A stretch of 64,000 nt of DNA from the NCBI RefSeq assembly GCF_907163085.1, contig NZ_CAJQTX010000005.1:1-64000 (forward strand), given 5' to 3'. A program made the translations under genes and the position numbers. This document shows, piece after piece, positions 25,544 to 34,945 of the stretch. The DNA comes from Candidatus Accumulibacter sp. ACC003. Lineage in GTDB: Bacteria > Pseudomonadota > Gammaproteobacteria > Burkholderiales > Rhodocyclaceae. The notes beneath the pieces were generated by a model that saw nothing but the letters and a program-made list of their open reading frames with translations, had not been told where the DNA came from and did not search any database. The first letter of the stretch is position 1. Every line of letters begins with the position of its first letter.

Positions 25544-27889
25544 ATGGATTTTTCCGACAAGTGCAGAATCATTAGCGATATAAATGACGAGGTCAGAGTT
25601 CTTCACCCCCTTCTCAGAGACACTTTTCGCCACATGGACGGTGTAACGGAGATCGAATACACGCACGGCCCCAATGAAAAAGGTGCCGACTTAATCATTA
25701 CCCGGCTAGACAAAGCCCTTGAGCGAAGCCATCAGGTTGGCGTCATAGCAAAAAGGGGGAAGATTGTTAGTAACCTCGATGACATCTACAGGCAAATAGA
25801 AGAATGCCAGTTGCCTCGAAGAATTCAAGGTGGCGCTACCGAAACTCGCCTTTCCGAAGTCTGGGTTGTTAACACGTCGACGATTAGCAACAATGCGCAG
25901 GACAAAATTAACCATAAGTACGCCGGGCAAAGAGTTGAGTTTATATCTGGTGAAAAACTAACCGATCTTGTTGACAAGCACGCACCATACTTTTGGCACG
26001 CAATATCATCAGATATAGGAAGCTACTTGGCCGACCTCGCGAGGAAAATAAGTCAGCTCGAACGTGACATTACTATACTGGGCGGGCTTGGGTGCGACGA
26101 CTTTTATATCACCCCTGAAATCCAGGAATTTGCCAAAACTCACTACGTTGTTAAATCAAGACGCCCTGCGAAGCCACGTTTTGTTAATATTATGGAAGAA
26201 GTTATTCAAACAAAGGTCAGCATCCTTGAAGGAGAAATGGGTTTCGGAAAATCTAAGACCGCAAGACACATCGCAATGCATTTCTGCGGGCCAGACAGGT
26301 TTAAGCATTCCGCTGTCCTCCCAGTGTTCGAAACGTTTAGGACTGTTCTCGACCGCGATCAGACGCTCTCTGCTCTCCTAGGGACGTCGACGGCGCCATT
26401 TTTCAATATCAACGAACATCAAAAGTGCAAATATTTGTTCATATTGGATGGTCTGGACGAAGCGATTGGCAAGTATCCAAATTGGGCTGATCACCTCAAC
26501 CAATTGATTCAGGAAGCCAAATCCACTGACGGTTACTATCTGCTTTTGACCTCAAGGCCGATACGCCGTATTGACGAAGAATTGACTATTTACTCTGGAA
26601 CTCAGCGGTACTCCTTGCGGCCATTGAGCATCCACAAGCTCATCGCCTTTATTGAGAAGGCGTGTGAACAGCTGTCCGTTCCCAAGAGGTTGTTCGAAGA
26701 CCTTCAGAAATCTGACCTCTTCCAACAGCTTCCTCAGAGCCCAATCGCGGCGGCGTTGCTCTCAAGGCTCATCGCGCAAAACTCAACTGACCTTCCATCA
26801 AATCTCACTGAACTTTACGCCAAATCCGTCGAAAATCTTCTAGGAAGATGGGATATATCGAAAGGCGGATGCACCGAGAAAGAATACCGTGATGCCGAAC
26901 AGGTCGCCATGGATCTGGCCAACTTTATGCTAGGTAATCGCCTAATATACATTAGCGAAAACGAAGCACGCGAACGAATAACTTCATGGCACACCGAGAG
27001 AAACACAAATACCGATTTGGCCGCCCTGATAGAACGGGTCTTTGAAAAGAGCGGCCTATTTTTTGTTGACTCTGACAGTGGTACGTTGTCATTCAGGCAC
27101 AGATCCTTTGGGGAGTACTTGTATGCATTGGGTTGTTACAAGAAACACAAACTGATATCTCCGAAGCAAGCTTTCGATCCTTATTGGGTGAGTGTCCAAT
27201 TCTTTCAAACGGGCTTGCTTGGGGATTGCGAGGAACACTTACAGAGTTTGATGGCATACCAACCAACTTCGGACGTCGAGGCTTGGCTCAAAATACTGCT
27301 AATGCCTGAGTACTTTCTTTCTGGCTATCAGACACGATACAATATTGTTGAAGAGAATCTTTTTAGGCTCTTCGTGGACGCGGCCTATCTGTATGAGCAG
27401 GCAAAGCGCGGAAAATCATTGGCACAGCTATCAGAGCTGCCGGAAATGCACCTGCTGTGGTTCTTCCAAAGAGTTATCAGGAGATCTTTTGATTATGACT
27501 ACTTCAAACGCTCTATTACTACGACTTTACTGCGAATTGATGAGGAACTTTTAACTGACGAGGTTAAACATGCGGCACTATTCTTCGCCGCATGCTTCGC
27601 CGCAGAGCTAAACGATCGCAGCGGATTGGAGTATTTAATAAAGACATATGGCGCAGAGAGGCTTCCACTACCGATTTCTATTGCCATCAAACTTGAGCAG
27701 AATACAAACAAAGACTTTGCGAAGCTTCCGTTGCTTAAAGAGCACGAGAGGAAACTTAATCACATGCTAAAACTGCCCACAGAAAAGACGCAAGTGAAGG
27801 CGCTCGGCAAGAGTCAGTCTATAAATGACCTATTTGAGAAGCCTCTTAAAGCCCGATTTCAATCGAATACTAAGGAAGCGCTGACTTAA
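25544..27889 (+). CDS. Nuclease-like domain fused to a NACHT/STAND NTPase (candidate anti-phage protein)
   Basis: 781 residues, AT-rich unlike the flanking host genes. Residues 1–150 resemble Mrr/PD-(D/E)xK-type domains: 'EKGADLIITRL' (Asp49) and 'QVGVIAKRGKI' (Lys70), although the usual acidic partner of the ExK pair is replaced by 'IAK'. The NTPase follows with Walker A 'GEMGFGKS' (230–237), Walker B 'LFILDGLDEA' (298–307) and 'LLTSRP' (334–339), the NACHT pattern. Residues 380–781 are helical, suited to sensing. Relatives of this build (bNACHT, Avs) sense phage proteins and then cut nucleic acid. There is no partner gene. MITE copy 2 enters exactly after the stop, and its duplication includes TAA. 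Confidence 0.75.
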   Translation: MDFSDKCRIISDINDEVRVLHPLLRDTFRHMDGVTEIEYTHGPNEKGADLIITRLDKALERSHQVGVIAKRGKIVSNLDDIYRQIEECQLPRRIQGGATETRLSEVWVVNTSTISNNAQDKINHKYAGQRVEFISGEKLTDLVDKHAPYFWHAISSDIGSYLADLARKISQLERDITILGGLGCDDFYITPEIQEFAKTHYVVKSRRPAKPRFVNIMEEVIQTKVSILEGEMGFGKSKTARHIAMHFCGPDRFKHSAVLPVFETFRTVLDRDQTLSALLGTSTAPFFNINEHQKCKYLFILDGLDEAIGKYPNWADHLNQLIQEAKSTDGYYLLLTSRPIRRIDEELTIYSGTQRYSLRPLSIHKLIAFIEKACEQLSVPKRLFEDLQKSDLFQQLPQSPIAAALLSRLIAQNSTDLPSNLTELYAKSVENLLGRWDISKGGCTEKEYRDAEQVAMDLANFMLGNRLIYISENEARERITSWHTERNTNTDLAALIERVFEKSGLFFVDSDSGTLSFRHRSFGEYLYALGCYKKHKLISPKQAFDPYWVSVQFFQTGLLGDCEEHLQSLMAYQPTSDVEAWLKILLMPEYFLSGYQTRYNIVEENLFRLFVDAAYLYEQAKRGKSLAQLSELPEMHLLWFFQRVIRRSFDYDYFKRSITTTLLRIDEELLTDEVKHAALFFAACFAAELNDRSGLEYLIKTYGAERLPLPISIAIKLEQNTNKDFAKLPLLKEHERKLNHMLKLPTEKTQVKALGKSQSINDLFEKPLKARFQSNTKEALT

Positions 27890-28205
27890 GGGTCTATGTC
27901 GTTTCGTGTGGAACGGGCCACGATCGACCTCCGCCGCTGCCCAGGCATAGCCAGCGTGACCAGCGGCATTGCGAGCGTTGATGGCGCTGTCAAGGGCGGG
28001 CAAAGCCCGGCGAAGCGGACCCTTTACTGCGCCAGAAAAGCTAGTAAGCTCAAGGGCTTGGGGCCGGTTGCGGTTTTTCGCGGCCAGCCCCCGAGCCGGT
28101 CCGGCGGCAAGGACTTCCCCGCCCCGGGGGCGGGGTCAGGGGTGGGGGCGCCCGAAGGGCTCGCCACAGGCATCGGCACCGTTCCACACCAAACGACCTA
28201 AACCC
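27890..28205 (+). mobile_element. MITE copy 2 (316 bp), inserted at the stop codon of the NTPase gene
   Basis: Terminal inverted repeats match at 24 of 27 positions (GGGTCTATGTCGTTTCGTGT... and, from 28205 inward, GGGTTTAGGTCGTTTGGTGT...). A perfect 8-bp duplication TGACTTAA flanks it (27882–27889 and 28206–28213). The duplication contains the gene's TAA, so the reading frame is preserved. The internal part is GC-rich with a large inverted repeat (CCCCGCCCCGGGGGCGGGG) and no gene. The mobilising transposase is not in the window. Confidence 0.85.
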
Positions 28206-28213
28206 TGACTTAA

Positions 28214-28855
28214 TCGATTCTCCACAGAAAGCCGCCACGCAACCTATTGATGCTATTGGGGAGGCAATATCGGTTTCCGATTAAATCAGCGCTTTCCTAA
28301 TGGCAAATAGCTGCGATAGCACTTGGAGTTAAACCTGTGGAACAAGGTTGCCCGGCTTCCTCATAGGTATGCTAACAACAATGGCCGCAGATGTGCGCCA
28401 TAGAGCGCCTACGAGGCCGGTTTGTAAAAACAGTGTTTGAAGAAGCGCAGGAACTGGCGGCTCACCTTGGAGATGTAGCAGAATACCGGGGTGCTCCAGT
28501 CGGGATTTGGTTAGTCAATCGCAGCCCGTCCTTGCCAGAACATGGGCCAGTAGATGCGTGATGGCAGATGGTCGACTACCCGAACGGACTCAAGGTCACC
28601 GTACTCCCACGTCCGCCCCGGCTCCAGCTCGACATTCGCGCGCTGGTTTTCAGTCTTTCTACCCGTCGGCAAAACGTGAATGTGGCAAAAGCGGGGCAAC
28701 GGCACGCCCGTGTGACGGTCAACATTGCTATCATCGAAGCCCTTGCACCTGCGTGCCGCCGCTCAACAGCAGCGCGCTCCTGATCCGGCGATCGCGCTAC
28801 CGGAATCTGCCGGCGACGAGCCTGGCCAGCGACACAGCAATCGGGAGGTAGCACC
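28214..28855. other. Intergenic region with no recognised gene
   Basis: A 640-bp stretch between MITE copy 2 and ratA. The first 200 bp continue the AT-rich islet. A 64-residue minus-strand frame (28705 to 28511, ending '...YGDLESVRVVDHLPSRIYWP') has a protein-like composition but no start signal or family that I recognise; it could be a gene remnant. Confidence 0.35.
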
Positions 28856-29338
28856 ATGGCAAACCATCGCGAAAGCCGCACCATTGCGCTAAGCCCCGAG
28901 TGGCTGTTCGACGTCGTCGCCGACGTCGAGCGCTACCCCGAGTTCGTGCCGCTGATGCTCGAGGCGAAGATCGTGCAGCGCGACGACAACGCTTACGAAA
29001 CCGAGCAGCGGCTGGCTTTGGGTCTCTTGACGCATCGCTTCCGGACGCGCACCGAGCTCGATCGCCCACGGCGAATTCAGGTCGTGTCGGACGATCGCTC
29101 GTTCTGCCGTTTCGATATCCGCTGGGTCTTTACGCCTTTGCCCGACGATCAGTGCCACGTCGATTTCGCGCTCGACTGCGAAACGCGCTCGCTGTTCCTG
29201 ATGCCGGTAATCGAGTTGCTGGTGCTGCCGATGGCGAAGAGCATGGTTGGCGCCTTCGAGGCCCGCGCGCACGCGCTGGCCGGCCAGGCCAGGCAGGGCG
29301 GCCGCGCTGACGCTGGCGAGGCTGAGCCAGCGGCGTAA
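28856..29338 (+). CDS. ratA: RatA/PasT-type START-like protein (COQ10 family)
   Basis: 160 residues, preceded by GGGAGG. The family N-terminus 'SPEWLFDVVADVERYPEFVP' and the C-terminal helix 'LPMAKSMVGAFEARAHAL' define the coenzyme-Q-binding COQ10/RatA group. In E. coli RatA (PasT) was reported to block 70S assembly, while homologues support ubiquinone-dependent respiration; which role holds here is open. smpB, its usual neighbour, is not adjacent, possibly because the variable region upstream separates them. Confidence 0.85.
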   Translation: MANHRESRTIALSPEWLFDVVADVERYPEFVPLMLEAKIVQRDDNAYETEQRLALGLLTHRFRTRTELDRPRRIQVVSDDRSFCRFDIRWVFTPLPDDQCHVDFALDCETRSLFLMPVIELLVLPMAKSMVGAFEARAHALAGQARQGGRADAGEAEPAA

Positions 29339-29421
29339 TCGCTCACCGCAGCGCGGGAATAGTGGCTCGCCGACGACGCTCGCCGGTTAAAATGCGAAGC
29401 TTCTCGAACCAAGGACCACCC

Positions 29422-31269
29422 GTGAGCCAGAAGCCAACAAGCGAGACGGCAAACGCCGCCGCCGTAGCCAGCACCAACTTCGTCCGCAACATCATCGAAG
29501 CCGATCTCGCGGCCGGCAAACACGCGGCGCGCCAGTGGTCGGGCGCTCCCGGCCCGAGCGCACAGCAACTCACCGGCGAGCTCGATCCGGCGAAGATTCG
29601 CACGCGCTTTCCGCCCGAGCCGAACGGCTACCTGCACTTCGGCCATGCCAAGTCGATCTGCTTGAACTTCGGCTTGGCGCAGGACTACGGCGGCCGCTGC
29701 CACCTGCGCTTCGACGACACCAATCCGGAAAAGGAAGAGCAGGAATACGTCGATTCAATCGTCGATTCGGTGCGTTGGCTCGGCTATTCCTGGGAAGGAG
29801 CGATCAGCGAAGGCCAGTCCGAGCAAGAGTGCAACCTCTATTTCGCGTCCAACTACTTCACCTGGATGGTCGAGTTCGCCGAATACCTGATCAGCAGCGG
29901 CCACGCCTACGTCGACAGCCAGAGCGCCGACGAAATGCGCGCCAGCCGCGGCACGCTCACCGAAGCCGGCGCCGACTCGCCGTTTCGCCAACGCAGCGCC
30001 GACGAGAGCATGGACCTCTTCAAGCGCATGCAGCAGGGCGAGTTTGCCGACGGCACGCACATCCTGCGCGCGCGCATTGACATGGCGTCGGCGAACATCA
30101 ACCTGCGCGACCCGGCGATCTACCGTATCCGCCACGCCAGCCACCACAATACCGGCGACCGCTGGTGCGTCTACCCGATGTACACCTACGCACACCCGAT
30201 CGAAGACGCTCTGGAAAATATCACGCACTCGATCTGTACGCTCGAGTTCGCCGACCAGCGCCCGTTCTACGACTGGCTGCTCGAACGCCTCGCCGAGGGC
30301 GGACTGTTGCAACGGCCGCTGCCACAGCAGATCGAATTCTCGCGCCTCAACCTGAGCTACATCGTTCTCTCGAAACGCAAGCTGATCCAGCTGGTCGAGG
30401 AAAAGCACGTGACCGGCTGGGACGACCCGCGCCTGCCGACGCTCGTCGGCGCGCGCCGCCGCGGCTACCCGGCGGCGGGTTTTCGCCTGTTTGCCGAGCG
30501 CGTCGGCGTTTCCAAATCGGACTCGCTGATCGACTACTCGCTGCTTGAAGACTGCATGCGCGAAGTCCTCAATGAAGCCGCCGAGCGCCGCGTCGCGGTC
30601 CTCGACCCGCTCAAGCTGATCATCGACAACTACCCCGCCGACGGCCGCGAAGACTGCTTCGCACCCAATCACCCGCTAAAGCCGGCAGCCGGCAAGCGCG
30701 CGCTGCCTTTTGGCCGCGAGCTGTGGATCGAGCGCGAAGACTTCATGGCGCAGCCGAGCAAGGGCTATCATCGCCTCTCCCCCGGCATCATGGCCCGCCT
30801 GCGCTACGCCTACGTGATCCGCTGCACGGGTTTCGACTGCGACGAAGACGGCGCGGTCAGCGCCGTCCATTGCCAATACCTGCCGGACTCGAAGAGCGGC
30901 ACCGCCGGCGCCGACAGCTACAAGGTCAAGGGCAACCTGCACTGGATTTCGCTGCGCGACGCCTGCCCCGCCGAAGTGCGACTGTACGACCGGCTGTTCG
31001 CGCTTCCCACGCCGGGCGCCCGGCGTGAAGGTGACGCCGAAGGCGTTGAGCGTGACTTCCGTGACGACCTCAATCCGGACAGCGTGCGGGTCATCAAGGC
31101 CTGGCTCGAACCGTCGCTGAAGAATGTTCAGGCCGAAGAATGCTTCCAGTTCGAACGGCACGGCTACTTCGTCGCCGATCGCGTCGATTCGCAAGCCGGC
31201 ACGCCGGTGTTCAACCGCACGGTGACGCTCAGGGATTCGTGGTCGGCGAAGGGCGGCGCGCGCAAGTGA
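29422..31269 (+). CDS. glnS: Glutaminyl-tRNA synthetase
   Basis: 615 residues from the GTG at 29422, which has AAGGA six bases upstream; a TTG-type start 60 bp earlier extends into non-conserved sequence. Class I synthetase charging tRNA(Gln). The HIGH motif is 'PNGYLHFGHAK' and the KMSKS equivalent 'IVLSKRKL'. The catalytic half is followed by the two-barrel anticodon-binding region ending 'GYFVADRVDS...FNRTVTLRDSW'. Length is slightly above the 554 residues of E. coli, mainly through an N-terminal Ala-rich extension. Confidence 0.96.
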   Translation: MSQKPTSETANAAAVASTNFVRNIIEADLAAGKHAARQWSGAPGPSAQQLTGELDPAKIRTRFPPEPNGYLHFGHAKSICLNFGLAQDYGGRCHLRFDDTNPEKEEQEYVDSIVDSVRWLGYSWEGAISEGQSEQECNLYFASNYFTWMVEFAEYLISSGHAYVDSQSADEMRASRGTLTEAGADSPFRQRSADESMDLFKRMQQGEFADGTHILRARIDMASANINLRDPAIYRIRHASHHNTGDRWCVYPMYTYAHPIEDALENITHSICTLEFADQRPFYDWLLERLAEGGLLQRPLPQQIEFSRLNLSYIVLSKRKLIQLVEEKHVTGWDDPRLPTLVGARRRGYPAAGFRLFAERVGVSKSDSLIDYSLLEDCMREVLNEAAERRVAVLDPLKLIIDNYPADGREDCFAPNHPLKPAAGKRALPFGRELWIEREDFMAQPSKGYHRLSPGIMARLRYAYVIRCTGFDCDEDGAVSAVHCQYLPDSKSGTAGADSYKVKGNLHWISLRDACPAEVRLYDRLFALPTPGARREGDAEGVERDFRDDLNPDSVRVIKAWLEPSLKNVQAEECFQFERHGYFVADRVDSQAGTPVFNRTVTLRDSWSAKGGARK

Positions 31270-31397
31270 GCCGGTGCTGGCGTGACGCGAACAGCAATTC
31301 TCGCTACGCCGACCGTGGCGACCGCCGCCAGCGCCGCTGGTCCTGGATTGCTTCGCTACGCTCGCAATGACGGCGGCCCAAGCCCGAGCCGTCGCGC

Positions 31398-31751
31398 CTA
31401 AAGCAGCTCCAGCACCTTCTCCGGCGGCCTTCCGAGAACCGCCTGCTGGCCGCGCACGACGATTGGCCGCTCGATCAGAATCGGATGCGTCGCCAGCGCT
31501 TCCAGCCATTCGTCGTCGATCAGCACGCGGCCGGCGTAGTGCTCCTTGAAGACGGCTTCGCCGCGGCGAACGAGTTGCTCGGGCTTCATGCCGAGCTTCT
31601 GCAGCAATTCGCGCAGTTCTTCGCGGCTCAGCGGCGTCGCCAGATAGTCGATGATCTCGACGTCGACGCCCTTGTCGGCGATCAGCTGGCAGGCGGCGCG
31701 GCTCTTCGAGCAGCGCTTGTTGTGATAGATACGAAGTGCAACGTCGCTCAT
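31398..31751 (-). CDS. arsC: Arsenate reductase (ArsC, glutaredoxin-dependent)
   Basis: 117 residues. The active-site Cys is in 'YHNKRCSKSRAA', the ArsC/Spx-type thioredoxin fold, with 'GRVLIDDEWLEALATHPILIERPIVV' carrying the arginine that binds oxyanion. It reduces arsenate to arsenite, or may act on a related substrate (YffB-like members exist). It stands alone between glnS and a PEP-CTERM gene with no efflux pump nearby. Confidence 0.85.
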   Translation of the reverse strand: MSDVALRIYHNKRCSKSRAACQLIADKGVDVEIIDYLATPLSREELRELLQKLGMKPEQLVRRGEAVFKEHYAGRVLIDDEWLEALATHPILIERPIVVRGQQAVLGRPPEKVLELL

Positions 31752-31818
31752 CGGGCTTCCTCGTCAATTTTGACTTTGCCGCTCGCGACGCCGCACGGCA
31801 AAGCGAGCTCGCAAGCGA

Positions 31819-31842
31819 CAAGCCCCGCCTGAGCGGGGCTTG
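31819..31842 (-). terminator. Hairpin terminator after the PEP-CTERM hydrolase gene
   Basis: CAAGCCCCGC-CTGA-GCGGGGCTTG: a perfect 10-bp GC-rich stem with a four-base loop, 20 bp past the stop of the minus-strand gene. No clear U-tract follows on either strand, so termination strength is uncertain. Confidence 0.6.
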
Positions 31843-31861
31843 TGTAGTAAGTTGCGGTAGC

Positions 31862-32896
31862 CTACAGCAACTTGCGTTGGCGCGCCGCGGCCAGGCCGAA
31901 CAGGCCGAGGGCAAAAAGAACGATGGTGCCTGGCTCGGGCACCGCCGCGCGGAACTGTGCGGCCAGAATCTCGTGCGCCTTGGTCGTCGGATGCACGCTG
32001 TCCCAGAACAGCCATTCGTTCTCGTTGCCTTCGCACAGATTGAAGTTGTCGACACAGGACTTGTTGGTCACCGTCATTCCATAGGCAGCAGGATTGGCAA
32101 GAATCTTGTTGAGAAATGCGGCGCTATCGAACTGGATGATTTCGGCAGACGGCAGAGCTGCGTCAAGGGCGGTAAGGGCATCACCCAGAGCGTAGTTGAA
32201 CGCGCCGCTCAGTTCCCCCATTTTCTTCTCGCCGAGAAACGCGGGGGTCTGGCTGAGATCGAACATGTTCGGGACCAGGAAGTGCTGCGCACCGGCCTGT
32301 GCCAGACCCAGGACAGTGCTTACGATGTTCATGACACCATTGCCGATCAGCTCCGGGATGCCCCCAAAGCCGCCCGATGAGCCTGTCGCCGTGCCCGGCA
32401 GCATACCGCCGCTGCCCTGCCAATAGAAGATGTCGTTCGGGAAGGTCCAGATGACAAACAGCGAAGTCGCCGGGTCGAAGGCTGGACTCTGTGCCGCAAA
32501 AGTTTTGAGCTGCCAAGCCTCACCAAGGTTGTCATAGACCGGCTGCAGAAAAACCGGCACCTTGGGATTGATCGAATTGTAACTCGCCAGACCGCTCGTC
32601 GCACCGCCGATCGCGTAATTGGTGCCGCCGGCCAGAGAAGGTCTGAAGCTGGAGTCGCCGGGGTTATAGCTTTTCCACAGGTATTCGACGGCGACCGGGC
32701 CGTTCGAGTACTGGCCGTTGTAGTACGGTGGCGGCGGGAAGGTGAATATATCGCCGGTCGCCAGGCCGCTGTTACCACCATCCGACAGGCTGTCGCCAAA
32801 AACGAACAGATTGGAGAGGTGTCCCAACGCGGCGTTCGCCGATACCGGCACAGCCAGCGACGCCAATAGCGCCGTCGCGCCAAGCAGTTTCTTCAT
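31862..32896 (-). CDS. PEP-CTERM-anchored SGNH/GDSL hydrolase
   Basis: 344 residues with AAGGGGAA before the ATG. A signal peptide (residues 1–22, 'MKKLLGATALLASLAVPVSA') leads into an SGNH esterase domain: block I 'FVFGDSLSDGGN' with the nucleophile Ser, a block with 'WTFPNDIF', and block V 'DSVHPTTKAHEIL' with Asp and His. The C-terminus 'VPEPGTIVLFALGLFGLAAARQRK' is a PEP-CTERM signal, so the mature protein should be processed by exosortase and sent to the surface or the exopolysaccharide. The substrate ester is not known. Confidence 0.92.
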   Translation of the reverse strand: MKKLLGATALLASLAVPVSANAALGHLSNLFVFGDSLSDGGNSGLATGDIFTFPPPPYYNGQYSNGPVAVEYLWKSYNPGDSSFRPSLAGGTNYAIGGATSGLASYNSINPKVPVFLQPVYDNLGEAWQLKTFAAQSPAFDPATSLFVIWTFPNDIFYWQGSGGMLPGTATGSSGGFGGIPELIGNGVMNIVSTVLGLAQAGAQHFLVPNMFDLSQTPAFLGEKKMGELSGAFNYALGDALTALDAALPSAEIIQFDSAAFLNKILANPAAYGMTVTNKSCVDNFNLCEGNENEWLFWDSVHPTTKAHEILAAQFRAAVPEPGTIVLFALGLFGLAAARQRKLL

Positions 32897-33179
32897 TGCG
32901 TGTTCCCCTTTGGTCGGTTAAATATCGCGAGAAGTCAGGAATCAATCGCAGGCCGCTGGCAACTGCTGGCGCGGCGCCAGAGCGGCATTTTGAACGGACA
33001 GATGGTCGCAAGCAAAACTTGAGCCATGGACGATATCGTACTGTTTTATATACGTCTCTCGTTGATCGGCAGGAGCAAGAGCACGCCAGGTGTAAAATTT
33101 TCCGACAGTCCACGTAAACAACGCGCGGCACGCACCGAGAACGTCATTGCCATGACCCGCCACTGTTGGTGGCGGCGTT

Positions 33180-34385
33180 TCATTCGGCGCGCAGCGCCTC
33201 GACGGCGTCGAGCCTGGCCGCGCGCCTGGCCGGCAAGACCCCCGCCAGCAGACCGATGACGACGGCGATCAGTTCGGCCAGGGCGACGAAGCTGAGCGGC
33301 GTGTGTACCGGTAGCGCCGGCACCAGCAGGTGGAGCAGCTGCGCCAGAGCGAAGCCGAGCAGTAGCCCGAACACGCCGCCGAGCGCCGAGAGTGCCACCG
33401 CCTCACCAAGGAACAGGCCGAGGATCGTCCGCCGCGGCGCACCGAGGGCGACCAGCAGGCCGATTTCGCCGGTGCGCTCGCTGACCGCGATGGTCATGAT
33501 GGTGACGATGCCGACGCCGCCGACGAGCAGCGAGATGCTGCCCAACGCGCCAACGGCCATGGTCAGCAAGTCGAGGATGTTCGACAGCGTGCGCAACATG
33601 TCTTCCTGGGTGGTGATCGTGAAATCCTCGCGACCGTGCCGCGCCTTCAGCGTGCTCGCGACCAGCGCGCTGACGCCGGCGGCGCGCGCGCCCTCCTCGT
33701 ACGACAGGTCAATTTTCATGATCCCGTCGCGGTTGTACAGTTCGAGCGCCCGCGCCGTCGGGATGTAGGCGGCGTCGTCGAGGTCGATGCCGAGAAACTG
33801 CCCCTTGGCTTCGAGAACGCCGATGACGCGAAACTGCATGCCACCGGCGCTGACGCGAGCGCCGAGCGGGTTGGCGCTGCCGAACAACTCGTCCTTGAGG
33901 TGGGCACCGAGAACCATGAAGGCGCGTGCGCTGTCGGCATCTTCGGCGGGCAGGAACTGGCCGCTGCGTACCTTGATGCTGAACACCTTGAGCATGTCGG
34001 CACTGACGCCATTGACGGTCGTCCGCCGCAGACGGCCATTGGCATTGACCTCGGTATTGCCCCACACCGTTGCGGTCATGCCGGTGATGTGCGGCAGACG
34101 TGCAAGGGCGCGGGCGTCATCGAGCGTCAGCGGTCGCACCGACGTCGGGATGCCGCTCGGCGCGTGCCCGGCGGTCTTGGTCCGGCCCGGCGATACGCTG
34201 ATCACGTTGGTGCCGAACTGCGTGAACTCGGCGAGTACGAAGCGGTGAATTCCCTCGCCGATCGACGTCAGCAGGATCACCGCCGCGATACCGACGGCAA
34301 TTCCGAGCAAGGTCAGGAAACTGCGCAAGCGGTGCGCGGTAATCGCCCGCAGCGCCAGTTGCAGCGAGTCACGCGGACGAATCAT
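33180..34385 (-). CDS. MacB-type ABC transporter permease
   Basis: 401 residues from the ATG at 34385; the longer frame adds an Arg-rich stretch unlike the family. Topology is that of MacB/FtsX permeases: TM1 ('LRSFLTLLGIAVGIAAVILLTS'), a large periplasmic domain of about 220 residues, then three TMs ('LSNILDLLTMAVGALGSISL...', 'AVALSALGGVFGLLLGFAL', 'LIAVVIGLLAGVLPARRAARL'). It lacks an ATPase domain, and no ATPase or periplasmic adaptor gene is adjacent, so its partner must be elsewhere. Confidence 0.85.
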   Translation of the reverse strand: MIRPRDSLQLALRAITAHRLRSFLTLLGIAVGIAAVILLTSIGEGIHRFVLAEFTQFGTNVISVSPGRTKTAGHAPSGIPTSVRPLTLDDARALARLPHITGMTATVWGNTEVNANGRLRRTTVNGVSADMLKVFSIKVRSGQFLPAEDADSARAFMVLGAHLKDELFGSANPLGARVSAGGMQFRVIGVLEAKGQFLGIDLDDAAYIPTARALELYNRDGIMKIDLSYEEGARAAGVSALVASTLKARHGREDFTITTQEDMLRTLSNILDLLTMAVGALGSISLLVGGVGIVTIMTIAVSERTGEIGLLVALGAPRRTILGLFLGEAVALSALGGVFGLLLGFALAQLLHLLVPALPVHTPLSFVALAELIAVVIGLLAGVLPARRAARLDAVEALRAE

Positions 34386-34548
34386 CAAGGCGCCTGCCAA
34401 GACTCGGGCGGCAACTCCACCGGCGCGGCAAGCGATCGCCGCGCGCTCGCCACTGCGCCGGGCGCGAGACGCAGCCCGCACCCGGCCGCAGGGCCCGGAT
34501 CGGCGAAGCGATCGCCGGCGGCATTTTTAGCGATGAGTCCGTTGACCT

Positions 34549-34945
34549 TCATTTCTCGGGAAAAGACAGCCGGAGCCGCTCATCGAGCGCCGCGCGCAGC
34601 AGCTGCAATTGACGGATCGTCAGCCTACACCTGTTTGTAGACACAGGCCCGGCCTGGTTCAAATCGAAATGTGCCAGCGCACACAAGGACGGCATGTGCA
34701 GCTTGTCGCCACCGGCCAGGCGATCGAAGCGGCGGCGGAAATTCCAGCGCAGCCATGCCGCGATTGCCAGTGTAGCAGAGGCGCTTGAGCGCATTGAAGC
34801 TCTCCGGCCGGCGGCTCTGCGTCGCCAGCCAGGCATCGATCAAGGCCGTGCCGAATTTATCCGGCAGCGAATCGGCCAGCAGACCCGGCAGCCCGAGGAA
34901 GATAGCGCGCGGCAACTCCGGGAACTCGTACTGTCGCTCGCGGCA
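34549..34945 (-). pseudogene. hipA-like kinase remnant
   Basis: Two HipA blocks remain in different frames: 'YEFPELPRAIFLGLPGLLAD' with 'FNALKRLCYTGNRGMAALEF' (about 34945–34720), then 'LHMPSLCALAHFDLNQAG' (about 34700–34640). In a full HipA the gap between these blocks is far longer and holds the ATP-binding core, so the gene has lost its middle, its ends and its frame. There is no hipB nearby. It marks an old toxin–antitoxin locus. Confidence 0.65.

Noticed and set aside
31261..31397. Terminator after glnS
   Set aside because: No convincing stem followed by a U-tract could be found by eye.
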